64,000 nt of DNA from Actinospineispora eucalypti (GTDB lineage: Bacteria; Actinomycetota; Actinomycetes; Mycobacteriales; Pseudonocardiaceae): positions 248,001 through 312,000 of the forward strand of contig JACHMT010000001.1 of assembly GCA_014208095.1 (NCBI GenBank). Direction: 5' to 3'. The notes below the pieces were generated by a model that was not told where the DNA came from, ran no database searches, and worked only from the letters and a program-made list of their open reading frames with translations. The position numbers and the translations under genes are program-made. This document shows positions 42,910 through 51,784 of the stretch, in pieces. Position 1 is the stretch's first letter. Each line of letters starts with the position of its first letter.

Positions 42910-43734
42910 ATGGCTACCTCGACTGAACTGCTGGACTGGCTGCTGGACCTGCTGCGCGACCCGGACGCGCGGGCCGCGTTCATCGACGACCCGGAGGGCT
43001 ACCTCAACGAGTGCGGGTTCGGCGACGTGAGCTCCGGCGACATCCGGGACGCCCTGCAGGTGATCTCGGACAACGACCACTACCACAACGACCACCACGT
43101 GCACTGGCCGCCGCCGCACAACGACCACCACGACGATGCCCCGGCGACCTACCTCAAGACCTACGTGACGAACAACCACACGGTCATCGAGGACCACAGC
43201 ACCAACATCGACAACTCCATCCACCAGAACATCGACACCGATGGTGGTGACTTCAACCAGGTCATCGACAACGACCCGGTGGTCGCCTCGGGCGACGGCT
43301 CGGTGGCGGCGGGTGACGACATCCGCGACAGCGACATCACCACCGGCGACCACAACGTGGTCGGCGACAACAACCAGGCCGTGACCGGCGACGACAACAC
43401 CACCTCGTTCGGCTCCGGCGACGCCACCAGCTCCAACATCGGCCACGCCAACTTCGGTGACGGTGGCTCGCTCTCCGTCGGCGGCGACTCGCACGGCTAC
43501 AACAGCGACAACGACACCAACACCTCGGTGCACAACTCCGGCGACGGGGACACCGCGGTGAACGTGGCCGGCGACGGCGGCCACGCCGACCAGGGCGTGG
43601 ACCAGAGCCACACGGACAACAGTGAGTACTCGAACTACGAGGACCACAGCCGCACCGACAGCCACGACGACATCAACTCGCACAACGACGTGCGCGACGT
43701 CGACAGCCACAACACGGACGTCACGCACATCTGA
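42910..43734 (+). CDS. IniB N-terminal domain protein with Asp/Asn/His-rich tail
   Basis: The 274-aa protein has the same N-terminal domain (STELLDWLLDLLRDPDARAAF, DDPEGYLNECGF). Residues 54-78 hold nine His among Asp/Asn (for example HYHNDHHVH), a likely metal-binding patch. From residue 80 on the sequence is almost free of positive charge and made of short GDD/GDN/NSD units with regularly spaced Val/Thr, suggesting a disordered or repetitive beta structure; some T/N-V/I spacing recalls beta-solenoids. ATG 42910 follows AGGAG. A strong hairpin follows the stop. Confidence 0.8.
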   Translation: MATSTELLDWLLDLLRDPDARAAFIDDPEGYLNECGFGDVSSGDIRDALQVISDNDHYHNDHHVHWPPPHNDHHDDAPATYLKTYVTNNHTVIEDHSTNIDNSIHQNIDTDGGDFNQVIDNDPVVASGDGSVAAGDDIRDSDITTGDHNVVGDNNQAVTGDDNTTSFGSGDATSSNIGHANFGDGGSLSVGGDSHGYNSDNDTNTSVHNSGDGDTAVNVAGDGGHADQGVDQSHTDNSEYSNYEDHSRTDSHDDINSHNDVRDVDSHNTDVTHI

Positions 43735-43765
43735 GATATCAAGTGCCGCGACCAAGCGGTTGGCT

Positions 43766-43798
43766 GAACGGCCGGCCCCACCATGGGGCCGGCCGTTC
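43766..43798. terminator. strong hairpin between IniB-like 2 and IniA-like genes
   Basis: GAACGGCCGGCCCC and its complement form a perfect 14-bp stem with a five-base loop, 32 bases after the IniB-like stop and 66 before the GTPase start. It may terminate or attenuate, giving more IniB-like protein than GTPases. Confidence 0.75.
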
Positions 43799-43863
43799 GC
43801 TGTGCAAAGGGAGGCAATTAGGCTGCCACCCGATAGTGAAGGCGACTGGCGGAGGTGACTGGC

Positions 43864-45732
43864 GTGGCGCTACCCGATGCGGTCGCGCTGGTGGAACTGG
43901 CGCTCAAGGCCACGGCGGCGTACAAGCGTCCGGACCTGGCCCGCCGGTTGCAGCAGATCCGGGTCCGGCTGCTCGACCCCAACGTGCGTGTGCTCGTGGT
44001 CGGCGAGTTCAAGCAGGGCAAGAGCCAACTGGTGAACGCGCTGGTCAACGCCCCGGTCTGCCCGGTGGACGACGACATCGCGACGGCCATCCCCACCGCC
44101 GTCCGGTACGCCGAGACGGCGTCGGTGACGCTGGTCCGGGAGTCCGAGTCGGACTCCGGGGAGCCGTTGCCCGCGCAGCGCACCGAGGTCCCGGTGGACC
44201 AGCTGGCCCAGTACGTCTCCGAGGCGGGCAACCCGGGCAACCGGCAGCAGCTGACCTACGCCGAGGTGGGGATTCCGCGCAAGCTGCTGCAGGGCGGCAT
44301 GGTGCTGGTGGACACCCCCGGCGTCGGCGGTCTCGGCTCGGCCCACGGCGCGGCGACGATGGCCGCGCTGCCCAAGGCCGACGCCGTGCTGCTGGTCTCC
44401 GATGCCGCGCAGGAGTACACGGCCCCCGAGCTGGACTTCCTGGAGTCGGCCCGCCAGCTGTGCCCGAACGTGGCCTGCGTGGTCACCAAGACCGACCTGT
44501 ACCCGCACTGGCGGCGGATCGTGGAGCTCAACCACGGGCACCTCCGCCGGGTCGGCGACTCGAGCGTGGCAGGAGCGCCGGTGTTCCCGGTGTCCTCCAC
44601 GCTGCGGCTGCACGCGCTGCGGGGCGAGGACTCGGCGATGATGCAGGAGTCCGGCTACGTGGAGCTGATCCAGTTCCTGCAGCGGGACGTGGTGGCCCGG
44701 TCCGACGAGCTGGACCGCCGGTCCACCAGCCAGGCCGTGGTGGCGGTGGCCGAGCAGATCTCCACCGCGTTCTCCTCCGAGCTGATGACCCTGGAGGACC
44801 CGCACAAGGCCGCCGAGCTGATGGACCAGCTGAAGCGGGCCAAGGCCGCCGCCGACGACCTCAAGCAGCGCTCCGCGCGCTGGAACATCACCCTCAACGA
44901 TGGCGTCGGCGACCTCAACTCGGACGTCGAGTACGACCTGCGGGACCGGCTGCGCGCGGTCTCGCGGGAGGCCGAGCGCATCGCCGAGAGCAGCGACCCG
45001 AAGGACACCTGGGACCAGCTGGTCAGCTGGACCGAGCAGCAGGTCTCCCAGGCGGCCACCCAGAACTTCGTGTGGGCCATCCAGCGGGCGCAGTACCTGG
45101 CCCAACAGGTGGCCGACCACTTCAGCTCCAACGCGGTGCTGCCGGACCTGAGCTTCGGGCAGAACGACTTCTCCTCCGGCGAGCTGCGCAACATGGAGAA
45201 GCCCGAGCTGGAGGTCATGGGCGTCGGGAACAAGCTGTTCTCCGGCCTGCGCGGCGGTTACGGCGGCATGGTGATGGTCGGCATGGCCACCGGCCTGGCC
45301 GGCATGTCGCTGCTGAACCCGCTGTCCGCCGCCGCCGGCCTGGCCTTCGGCGGCAAGACCGTCGCCGACGAGCTGAAACGTAACAAGCAACGCCGGCAGT
45401 CGGACGCCAAGATGGCCGTGCGCAAGTACATCGACGACGTCACGTTCCAGATGGGCAAGGACACCCGCGACATGCTCCGCCAGGTGCAGCGCACGCTGCG
45501 TGACCACTTCTCGCAGGTCGCCGAGGAGATGTCCACCTCGCTGGCCGAGGCGGTCTCCTCGGCGGGCAGTGCGGTGAAGATGGACGAGACCCAGCGCGTC
45601 GCCCGGATCCGGGACCTGAAGGCCGAGCTGGAGCGGATCGAGAACATGGCCCAGCGAGCGCGCGGCCTGGCCGGCGCCGCCGGCGCCGGCACCAACGCGC
45701 TGGCCGCCAGCTCGCGGGCGGGGGCGCTGTGA
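43864..45732 (+). CDS. dynamin-like GTPase, IniA-like
   Basis: The 622-aa protein is a bacterial dynamin-like protein. GTPase motifs: G1 GEFKQGKS (47-54), G3 DTPGVGG (150-156), G4 TKTD (208-211). A long helical stalk follows, and a hydrophobic Gly-rich segment near 462-498 (GMVMVGMATGLAGMSLLNPL) could be the membrane paddle. In mycobacteria IniA remodels membranes and is induced by cell-wall inhibitors. GTG 43864 has GGAGG eight bases upstream, better than 43855. Its stop overlaps the start of the second GTPase by four bases. Confidence 0.9.
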   Translation: MALPDAVALVELALKATAAYKRPDLARRLQQIRVRLLDPNVRVLVVGEFKQGKSQLVNALVNAPVCPVDDDIATAIPTAVRYAETASVTLVRESESDSGEPLPAQRTEVPVDQLAQYVSEAGNPGNRQQLTYAEVGIPRKLLQGGMVLVDTPGVGGLGSAHGAATMAALPKADAVLLVSDAAQEYTAPELDFLESARQLCPNVACVVTKTDLYPHWRRIVELNHGHLRRVGDSSVAGAPVFPVSSTLRLHALRGEDSAMMQESGYVELIQFLQRDVVARSDELDRRSTSQAVVAVAEQISTAFSSELMTLEDPHKAAELMDQLKRAKAAADDLKQRSARWNITLNDGVGDLNSDVEYDLRDRLRAVSREAERIAESSDPKDTWDQLVSWTEQQVSQAATQNFVWAIQRAQYLAQQVADHFSSNAVLPDLSFGQNDFSSGELRNMEKPELEVMGVGNKLFSGLRGGYGGMVMVGMATGLAGMSLLNPLSAAAGLAFGGKTVADELKRNKQRRQSDAKMAVRKYIDDVTFQMGKDTRDMLRQVQRTLRDHFSQVAEEMSTSLAEAVSSAGSAVKMDETQRVARIRDLKAELERIENMAQRARGLAGAAGAGTNALAASSRAGAL

Positions 45733-47225
45733 CGGTCTCCGGCACGGGCCCGCAGGGGGCGCTGAACCTGGGCAACGCGGTGCGCGGCCTGATGCAGCAG
45801 GCGATCCAGGTCTACGGGGACTCGCCGCAGGCGGTCGGCTGGCTGCGCATGCACCTGGCCCGGTTCGAGGAACCGCTGCGGGTGGCCATCGCCGGCAAGG
45901 TCAAGGCGGGCAAGTCCACCCTGCTGAACGCGCTGGTCGGCGAGGCGGTGGCGCCCACCGACGCCGGCGAGTGCACGCGGATCGTCACCTGGTACCAGGA
46001 CGGGCACGCGCCCCGGGTGATGATGCACCCGCGCGGCGGGCAGCCCAGCCAGCTGTCCATCCACCGCCGCGACGGGGCGCTGTCCTTCGACCTGGCCGGC
46101 ACGTCGCCGGACCAGGTGGACCGGCTGGTGGTGGACTGGCCCTCGCAGAGCCTGCGCGGCACCACGCTGATCGACACCCCGGGCATCGACTCGCTGTCCC
46201 GGGACGTCTCGGCGGTGTCCCACCAGTTCCTCGCCCCGGAGGACGCGCCGACCGCCGCCGACGCGGTGGTCTACCTGATGCGGCACCTGCACTCCGGCGA
46301 CGTGCGGTTCCTGGAGTCGTTCTACGACCAGGGCGTGGCGCGGGCCACGGCGGTGAACACCATCGCCGTGCTGTCCCGGGCGGACGAGATCGGTGTCGGC
46401 CGGCTGGACGCGCTGATGTCGGCCAAGAAGATCGCCGCCCGCTACCGCACGGACGACAAGCTGCGCGACCTGGCGCAGACCGTGGTCGCGGTGGCCGGCC
46501 TGCTCGCGCAGACCGGGCGGACCATGAAGCAGTCCGAGTTCGCCGCGCTGATCCAGCTGTCCAAGCTGGAGCGGGCGGACATGGACAAGCTGCTCCTGTC
46601 CGCCGACCGGTTCTGCGCACCGGACGGCAGCGACGTGCTGACCGGCGACGAGCGGCGCAAGCTGCTGGACCGGTTCGGGCTGTTCGGCGTGCGGCTGGGC
46701 GTGACGCTGATCCGCCAGGGCGTGGACGACCCGGCGAAACTGTCCGCCGAGCTGGTCCGCCGGTCCGGGCTGGACGACCTGCGCGAGGTGTTGAACATCC
46801 AGTTCACCGAGCGCCGGGACCTGCTGAAGGCCCGGTCCGCGCTGCTGGCGCTGGACCTGGTGCTGCACCGCGAGCCCCGCACGCAGGCGCAGCACCTCGC
46901 GGTGGAGCTGGAACGGATCATGTCCGGCGCGCACGAGTTCAACGAGCTGCGGCTGCTCACCGCGCTGCGGTCCGGCGCGGTGAAGATGCCGGAGGAGGCG
47001 CGCAACGAGGCGGAACGGCTGCTCGGCGGCGAGGGCGGGGTGGCCTACGCGCGATTGGGCCTGGACGCCAACGCCGACCTCTCCGAGTTCCGCAACGCCA
47101 CCCTGGAAGCCCTCTCGAAGTGGCGCCGCCGCGCCGAAAACCCCCTCTCCACCCGAGCCCAGACGGACGCCGCTCGCGTGGTCATGCGCTCCTGCGAAGG
47201 CATCCTCGCCACCCTCCCCCGCTGA
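45729..47225 (+). CDS. dynamin-like GTPase, IniC-like
   Basis: The 498-aa partner GTPase has G1 GKVKAGKS (56-63), G3 DTPGID (149-154) and a variant G4, SRAD (216-219), in place of the usual N/TKxD. No strong membrane segment is present, so it may depend on the first GTPase, as expected of paired bacterial dynamins. GTG 45729 overlaps the upstream stop (GTGA), so translation is coupled. Its TGA forms the start of a family B repeat array. Confidence 0.9.
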   Translation: MTVSGTGPQGALNLGNAVRGLMQQAIQVYGDSPQAVGWLRMHLARFEEPLRVAIAGKVKAGKSTLLNALVGEAVAPTDAGECTRIVTWYQDGHAPRVMMHPRGGQPSQLSIHRRDGALSFDLAGTSPDQVDRLVVDWPSQSLRGTTLIDTPGIDSLSRDVSAVSHQFLAPEDAPTAADAVVYLMRHLHSGDVRFLESFYDQGVARATAVNTIAVLSRADEIGVGRLDALMSAKKIAARYRTDDKLRDLAQTVVAVAGLLAQTGRTMKQSEFAALIQLSKLERADMDKLLLSADRFCAPDGSDVLTGDERRKLLDRFGLFGVRLGVTLIRQGVDDPAKLSAELVRRSGLDDLREVLNIQFTERRDLLKARSALLALDLVLHREPRTQAQHLAVELERIMSGAHEFNELRLLTALRSGAVKMPEEARNEAERLLGGEGGVAYARLGLDANADLSEFRNATLEALSKWRRRAENPLSTRAQTDAARVVMRSCEGILATLPR

Positions 47226-47333
47226 TTCAGTGGGTTTGGCACGGTGATTCAGTGCTTTCCGCAGGCTGATTCAGTGACTTCAGCAGGGTGGTTCAGTGAC
47301 TTCGGCAGGGTGATTCAGTGACTTCAGCGGCCG
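47224..47333 (+). repeat. family B 22-bp tandem repeats, array B1
   Basis: Five contiguous 22-bp units begin at 47224, 47246, 47268, 47290 and 47312. Units start GATTCAGTG and end near GCAGGGT. The array starts within the IniC-like stop codon and its last unit holds the stop codon of the convergent LuxR gene. Confidence 0.92.
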
Positions 47334-50047
47334 GCGGGCTGGACGATAAGGCGTAGCTGGGCGATCAGCTCGCCCCGGCTGTTCGAACCGAGGCGCTGGC
47401 GCATCCGCGCCACGTGGTGTTCCACGGTCTTCGCCGAGATGAACAGCCGCTCGCCGATCTGCTTGTAGGTGAGGCCGTCCAGCACCAGCTCGGCCACCTC
47501 GCGCTCCCGGTCGCTGAGCGTGCCTTCCTCCGCGCCGTCCCGAGTCGGGGGCGCCACCGGCGCGGCCGGTCGGGGGTCGGGGGCTCGCCCGGGGACCGGG
47601 GACACCGCTGCCGCGGCGGGTTGTGGTGCCGGGCCGGTGTTGGGTGGTGGGGCGGCGGCGTTCTGGCCGGCGTTCTGCAGGCCCCGGGCGCAGGCCAGGA
47701 GTGCGCTCATCGCCTTCCGGTCGGGGGTGCGGATGGCGCCCTGGCCGGCCAGCTTGCCGCCGTCCCAGGACAGCCCGACGGCGTGCAGGCCGCGCGCGGC
47801 CGAGTCGACCGCCGCCGGGTCCACCTTGCCGTCCCGCATCACCGCCAGCCAGCTGCGCGCGGCCACCGCCATGGCGGCGGCGTACCGACTGTGCGGCGCC
47901 GCCTCCTCCAGCCGTTCCGCCTGCAGTCCGGCCTCCGGCCAGTTCTCCGCCGCGATCGCGGCGTGCAGCTCCGACCAGTACAGCGAGGCCGACCACAGCA
48001 CCGGATAGTCCAGCGCGGAGAGCAGCGCGTGCGCCTCGTCCAGGTGCGGGCGCACCCAGGTCTGCTCGCGCAGCCGGGCCGAGGCCACGATCAGCTCGCC
48101 CAGTGGTTGCAGCACGTAGAGGTCCACCGGGTGGCGCACGATCGCCTCGCGCGCGCGGCTCCACGCCGTCATTAGCGCGGCCAGGTCACCGGCCCGCCGG
48201 GCCAGCCCCACCTCGAGGGCGGCCGCGACCAGTTCGTCCCGGGGCTCCAGCACCTTGCTCGGGTCGTCGACCTCGGCGAGCAGCGTGCGGGCCACCCCGG
48301 TGGCTCCGGAGGACATCGCGATCCACGCCTGCAACAGCCGGTGCCGGGCCGCCGCGGCTCGGCCGCCGAGGCCGATCGCCACCGCCCGGTCGAGTACCGA
48401 GCGGGCCACGTCCAGCTCGCCGCAGTGGGCCGCGACCAGTGCGGCCAGTGCGGCCGGGGTGTCCGGCAGGAGCACCGCCCGCGCGGTCGGTTCGAGCAGC
48501 GCGGCAGCCCGGGCCAACTGGGACAGCGCGGCGGTCGGCGAGCCGGTGATGGTGTCGTAGACGCCCCGGGCGAGCAGCGCCTCGGCGCCGGCTATCAGGG
48601 TGGGCGGGTGGGTTAGAGCGGGATGCGGGTGGGCTGAGGAGGGATGCGGGCCTGAGCCGGGTTGCAGCAGGGCGCGCGCCTCGGCCAGTGCGCCGGTGCC
48701 GAGCAGGGCGGGCACCGCGACCACCGCGTTGGCGCCCAGTGCGCTCGCCCCCAGCCACCGGTATAGCTCCGCGCTGCGCGCCAGCAGACCCCGCTGGGCC
48801 AGCGCGGCGGCGGCCACGCTCACCGCGCGCGCCCGGTCCGCCTCGGGCACCTCACCGGAGGCGGAGAGCACCTGGTCGGCCAGCTCCAGCGCGCGGTCCA
48901 GGTCTCCGGCCCGGGCGGCGGCCTCCGCGCCGCGCGCGGCCAGCGGCAGGGTCGGCGCGCCCGCCTCGATCGCCGCGTCCAGCAGCCGGGAGGCCATCGC
49001 CGGATGCTCGGCCAGCGCCTCGTCGGCGGCGGCGGTGAACACCGAAGCGATCCGTTCCCCGCTCGCCCCGGTGTCCAGCAGGTTCTGGGCGGCGGCGAGC
49101 ACCGATCCGCCCTGTTCGAGCTGGATCTCGGCGAGCTGGCGGCGTACCGCGAGCCGGTGCACGGCGGGCGTGCGGCGCAGCGCCGCGCGGGCCTGCAGTG
49201 GGCGCAGCTCGCCGGCCGAGTCCAGCAGGCCGGCCGCCCGCGCCTGCTCGGTCAGCTCGGCCACTTCGGCGGCCGGCAGGTCCAGCAGCGGTGCCAGCAC
49301 CTCGCCGTCCAGCGGCGCGCCGACCGCGAACGCCAGGGTCAGCCGCAGCACCGGCTCGGGCAGCCGGTCCAGCTCGTAGGACAGCTGCTCGATCAGCCCG
49401 CGCGGCGGCTCGGACCAGTCCGGGCGGCGCGGGTCGGCCTCGCGCAGCGCGTTGAGCAGCCGGTCCACCAGCAGCGGGAGGCCACCGGTCTGCTCGAACA
49501 CGTAGTCCACGAGCGCGGTGGTCGGCCGGCCCTCACTGTGCATCGCGGCGCGTCCGGCCACCCCGGTGCGATCCAGGTTGCCCAGCACCAGCGGCGCGCG
49601 GCCCCGGGCCAGGTCGGCCCCGAGCGCGGCCAGTTCGGGCGAGCGGGGCCAGGGCCGGTGCGCCACCACTACGCGGCGCGGCTCGCCGGTGGTGGCCAGC
49701 CGGGTGCGGATCCCGGCCAGCGTGGCGTCGGGAAGCAGGTGCGCGTCGTCCACCAGCAGGACGGCGTCCGGGTCGTCCGGTGCGGGCTCGAGGCCGGGAC
49801 GCAGGCGGTGCACGACCGCGCCCGGGTGGGCGAACCGTTCGGCCAGCGCGTCCAGGAGGACGCTCTTTCCCGAGCCGGACACGCCGACGACATCCAGCCG
49901 CAGGTCCGCGCCGGGATCGGCGGCCACCTGCTGGTACAGCCTCCGGGCGGCGGGCGACCCGGTGAGGGACGTCTCGCCGGCGGGAGCCGCCGAGGTGCGG
50001 GCACTGCCACGTAACAAACTGGGACCCCATCTCGCACTGTCGACCAC
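47324..50047 (-). CDS. large ATP-binding LuxR-family regulator (IniR-like)
   Basis: The 907-aa protein has a STAND-type ATPase at the N terminus (Walker A GVSGSGKS at 55-62, Walker B VLLVDDAHLL near 100), a long helical TPR-like middle and a C-terminal LuxR helix-turn-helix (LSDREREVAELVLDGLTYKQ, then ISAKTVEHHVARMRQRL). MalT-like regulators of this build sense a small ligand; the mycobacterial iniBAC operon has such an activator, IniR, next to it. That supports a role in controlling the divergent-block ini-like genes, but it is inference. GTG 50047. The messages of this gene and the GTPases converge at the repeat array. Confidence 0.88.
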   Translation of the reverse strand: MVDSARWGPSLLRGSARTSAAPAGETSLTGSPAARRLYQQVAADPGADLRLDVVGVSGSGKSVLLDALAERFAHPGAVVHRLRPGLEPAPDDPDAVLLVDDAHLLPDATLAGIRTRLATTGEPRRVVVAHRPWPRSPELAALGADLARGRAPLVLGNLDRTGVAGRAAMHSEGRPTTALVDYVFEQTGGLPLLVDRLLNALREADPRRPDWSEPPRGLIEQLSYELDRLPEPVLRLTLAFAVGAPLDGEVLAPLLDLPAAEVAELTEQARAAGLLDSAGELRPLQARAALRRTPAVHRLAVRRQLAEIQLEQGGSVLAAAQNLLDTGASGERIASVFTAAADEALAEHPAMASRLLDAAIEAGAPTLPLAARGAEAAARAGDLDRALELADQVLSASGEVPEADRARAVSVAAAALAQRGLLARSAELYRWLGASALGANAVVAVPALLGTGALAEARALLQPGSGPHPSSAHPHPALTHPPTLIAGAEALLARGVYDTITGSPTAALSQLARAAALLEPTARAVLLPDTPAALAALVAAHCGELDVARSVLDRAVAIGLGGRAAAARHRLLQAWIAMSSGATGVARTLLAEVDDPSKVLEPRDELVAAALEVGLARRAGDLAALMTAWSRAREAIVRHPVDLYVLQPLGELIVASARLREQTWVRPHLDEAHALLSALDYPVLWSASLYWSELHAAIAAENWPEAGLQAERLEEAAPHSRYAAAMAVAARSWLAVMRDGKVDPAAVDSAARGLHAVGLSWDGGKLAGQGAIRTPDRKAMSALLACARGLQNAGQNAAAPPPNTGPAPQPAAAAVSPVPGRAPDPRPAAPVAPPTRDGAEEGTLSDREREVAELVLDGLTYKQIGERLFISAKTVEHHVARMRQRLGSNSRGELIAQLRLIVQPAGR

Positions 50048-50153
50048 TGGGAGTGACCCCTGATCGTGTCGAGCAGTCCGAGAATACTGCGGGCGCGGTC
50101 ACACCCCGACACCACCCGGCCCACCCCAGGCCCACTCGCGCGACCCCCACCCC

Positions 50154-50244
50154 GCGAGTCGGGGATCCAGGTCCGGCGAGTCGGGGATCTAAGTCCGGCG
50201 AGTCGGGGTTCTGGGTACGGCGGAGTCGGGGATCTGGGTACACC
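50154..50244 (+). repeat. family A repeats, array A4 forward arm
   Basis: Units at 50154, 50176, 50198 and a fourth from 50220 with one extra base, all starting GCGAGTCGGGG or GCGGAGTCGGGG. It lies 107 bases upstream of the LuxR gene start. Confidence 0.9.
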
Positions 50245-50252
50245 GAGCCGCC

Positions 50253-50362
50253 GTACCTGAATGCCCGACTCGCGGTACCTGAATGCCCGACTCGCGGTAC
50301 CTGAATGCCCGACTCGCGGTACCTGAATCCCCGACTCGCCGTACCTGAATCCCCGACTCGCG
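50253..50362 (-). repeat. family A repeats, array A4 reverse arm
   Basis: Five units (50253, 50275, 50297, 50319, 50341) in inverted orientation. The first three are identical; all begin GTACCTGAAT and end CCCGACTCGCG or CCCGACTCGCC. The arm stops eight bases from the amidase stop. With the forward arm only nine bases away it forms one large inverted repeat. Confidence 0.92.
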
Positions 50363-50369
50363 GGGTGAG

Positions 50370-51512
50370 TCAGGCTAGGAGGCGTTGCCAGGTGGGGTGG
50401 TCGATCACTGCCGGCGCTTGGGTGGCGGGCGTGTTGGGGCGGTGCAGGAGGGCTTGGGCGGCCAGGTCGGCCTCGCCGCCCTGACCCGGGCGCACGTCGA
50501 CGGCCAGGAGCGGCCACGAGCCGCCGGCGATCATGCCGGTGCGCTCCATGTTGTTGCGCGTCTGGAAGGCCAGCACGCCCTGGGATGTGCTGGCGCCGAA
50601 GGTGCCGTCGGCCGGCACGCCCGCCACCCCGGCGGCGCGCAGCAGGTGCTGCGCGGCGAGCACCCGGGGGCCGGTATCGGCCGGGCGTAACAGCGGCCAG
50701 GTCGGTGCGGCCATGGCCAGCCGGGCGCCCTCGGTGGCCTTGCCGAGCTGCTGGGCGACCTCGTTGCGCAGCTGGGGCAACATCCCGTAGAGCTTGTCGC
50801 CCGGGCAGGCGGTATCCCGGAAGTCGCGGTGGCCGTAGATCATGTCGGCCTCGATGCCGTACTGCTGGCACACGTAGACGCACAGTGACCGCAGCGAGGA
50901 GTACAGGGCGGCCGGCGGGTTCACCTCGGTGTAGGTGCCCTGGTTCTCGATGCCCACCGCGATGTCGTTCTGGTCCGGGCAGTGGGTTCCCTCGATCATC
51001 CACTGCCGGCCGAGCAGCGTGGCCAGGCTCTGGTGCCGGCCCTCGGCGATCAGTCCGCCCCGGTTGACCAGGAAGTGGTGGCCGGAGTCGATCCAGCCGT
51101 TGGTGTCCATGTGGAAGTCCTGGATGGACTTGGCCAGCACCACCAGGTCGTCCTCGCCGACCTCGGACCGGTTCGCGGTCGCCGTGTGGTGCACCAGGAT
51201 CTTCACCGGGCGCTGCTTTATGATCTTGACGTCTTTGGAGGGGTCGCGCGCGTTCCAGTCGTCGCAGCTGGCGATCGACGGCACGCCGGGCCGGGCGGGA
51301 GCGGGCGCGGCGAGCTGCCCGTCCGAACCGGTGATCGGCTCGGCGTCGGAGACCAGCCGGACCCGCGCGGCCTCCGCCCGGGACCGCGAGCCGAACAACG
51401 CGCCGGTGATGGCCAGCGCGGACAGTCCGCCCATCAACCCCCGCCGGGACAGCCGGGAGCGACCCTCGGACTCACCGCCCGCCGAGGGTGACGCGGGGCA
51501 ACCTGGGCACAT
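50370..51512 (-). CDS. Tat-exported N-acetylmuramoyl-L-alanine amidase (PGRP-like)
   Basis: The 380-aa protein has a Tat signal: RLSRRGLMGGLSALAITGAL with twin Arg near residue 20. The amidase_2/PGRP domain shows ILVHHTATA, GHHFLVNRGGLIAEGRH, VGIENQGTY, YGHRDFRDTACPGDKLY, with zinc-ligand His residues and Cys. A C-terminal region with GPRVLAAQHLLRAAG and GVPADGTFGASTSQGVLAFQ is a peptidoglycan-binding domain. It cuts peptidoglycan stem peptides outside the cell. ATG 51512 has AGGGGGA upstream. Divergent from fadE5. Confidence 0.92.
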   Translation of the reverse strand: MCPGCPASPSAGGESEGRSRLSRRGLMGGLSALAITGALFGSRSRAEAARVRLVSDAEPITGSDGQLAAPAPARPGVPSIASCDDWNARDPSKDVKIIKQRPVKILVHHTATANRSEVGEDDLVVLAKSIQDFHMDTNGWIDSGHHFLVNRGGLIAEGRHQSLATLLGRQWMIEGTHCPDQNDIAVGIENQGTYTEVNPPAALYSSLRSLCVYVCQQYGIEADMIYGHRDFRDTACPGDKLYGMLPQLRNEVAQQLGKATEGARLAMAAPTWPLLRPADTGPRVLAAQHLLRAAGVAGVPADGTFGASTSQGVLAFQTRNNMERTGMIAGGSWPLLAVDVRPGQGGEADLAAQALLHRPNTPATQAPAVIDHPTWQRLLA

Positions 51513-51633
51513 CGCGTCCCCCTTTTGTCCGCCTTCAAACCAAGCGGGAAAACCATCGCTCACCGTGATCTCGCCGCCGGGCACTCTCCCCCGAATGGGC
51601 GATCGCTTGGGCGTGTCACGTTGCCAGGGGTGA

Positions 51634-51775
51634 TCGGACGTCCGAATTGTCAACCCCGTCGGCATTGCCGTTTGGTCACGGTGCCCTCGCTCGTGACGTG
51701 CGTCTCAGACGTCACGGTCCAGCTTGCTTGCCGGGGTTACCCGTCAGTAATACTCTGGACCTACCCGCGAGTAGG
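51634..51775. promoter_or_regulatory. fadE5 promoter region with three dyads
   Basis: Within the divergent region are TCGGACGTCCGA (51634-51645), TTACCCGTCAGTAA (51737-51750, TTAC/GTAA arms next to a TAATACT -10-like box) and CCTACCCGCGAGTAGG (51760-51775, one mismatch pair), which ends 9 bases before the fadE5 start. Such dyads suggest TetR-type repressors of acyl-CoA genes. Confidence 0.55.
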
Positions 51776-51784
51776 GAGCCAACG

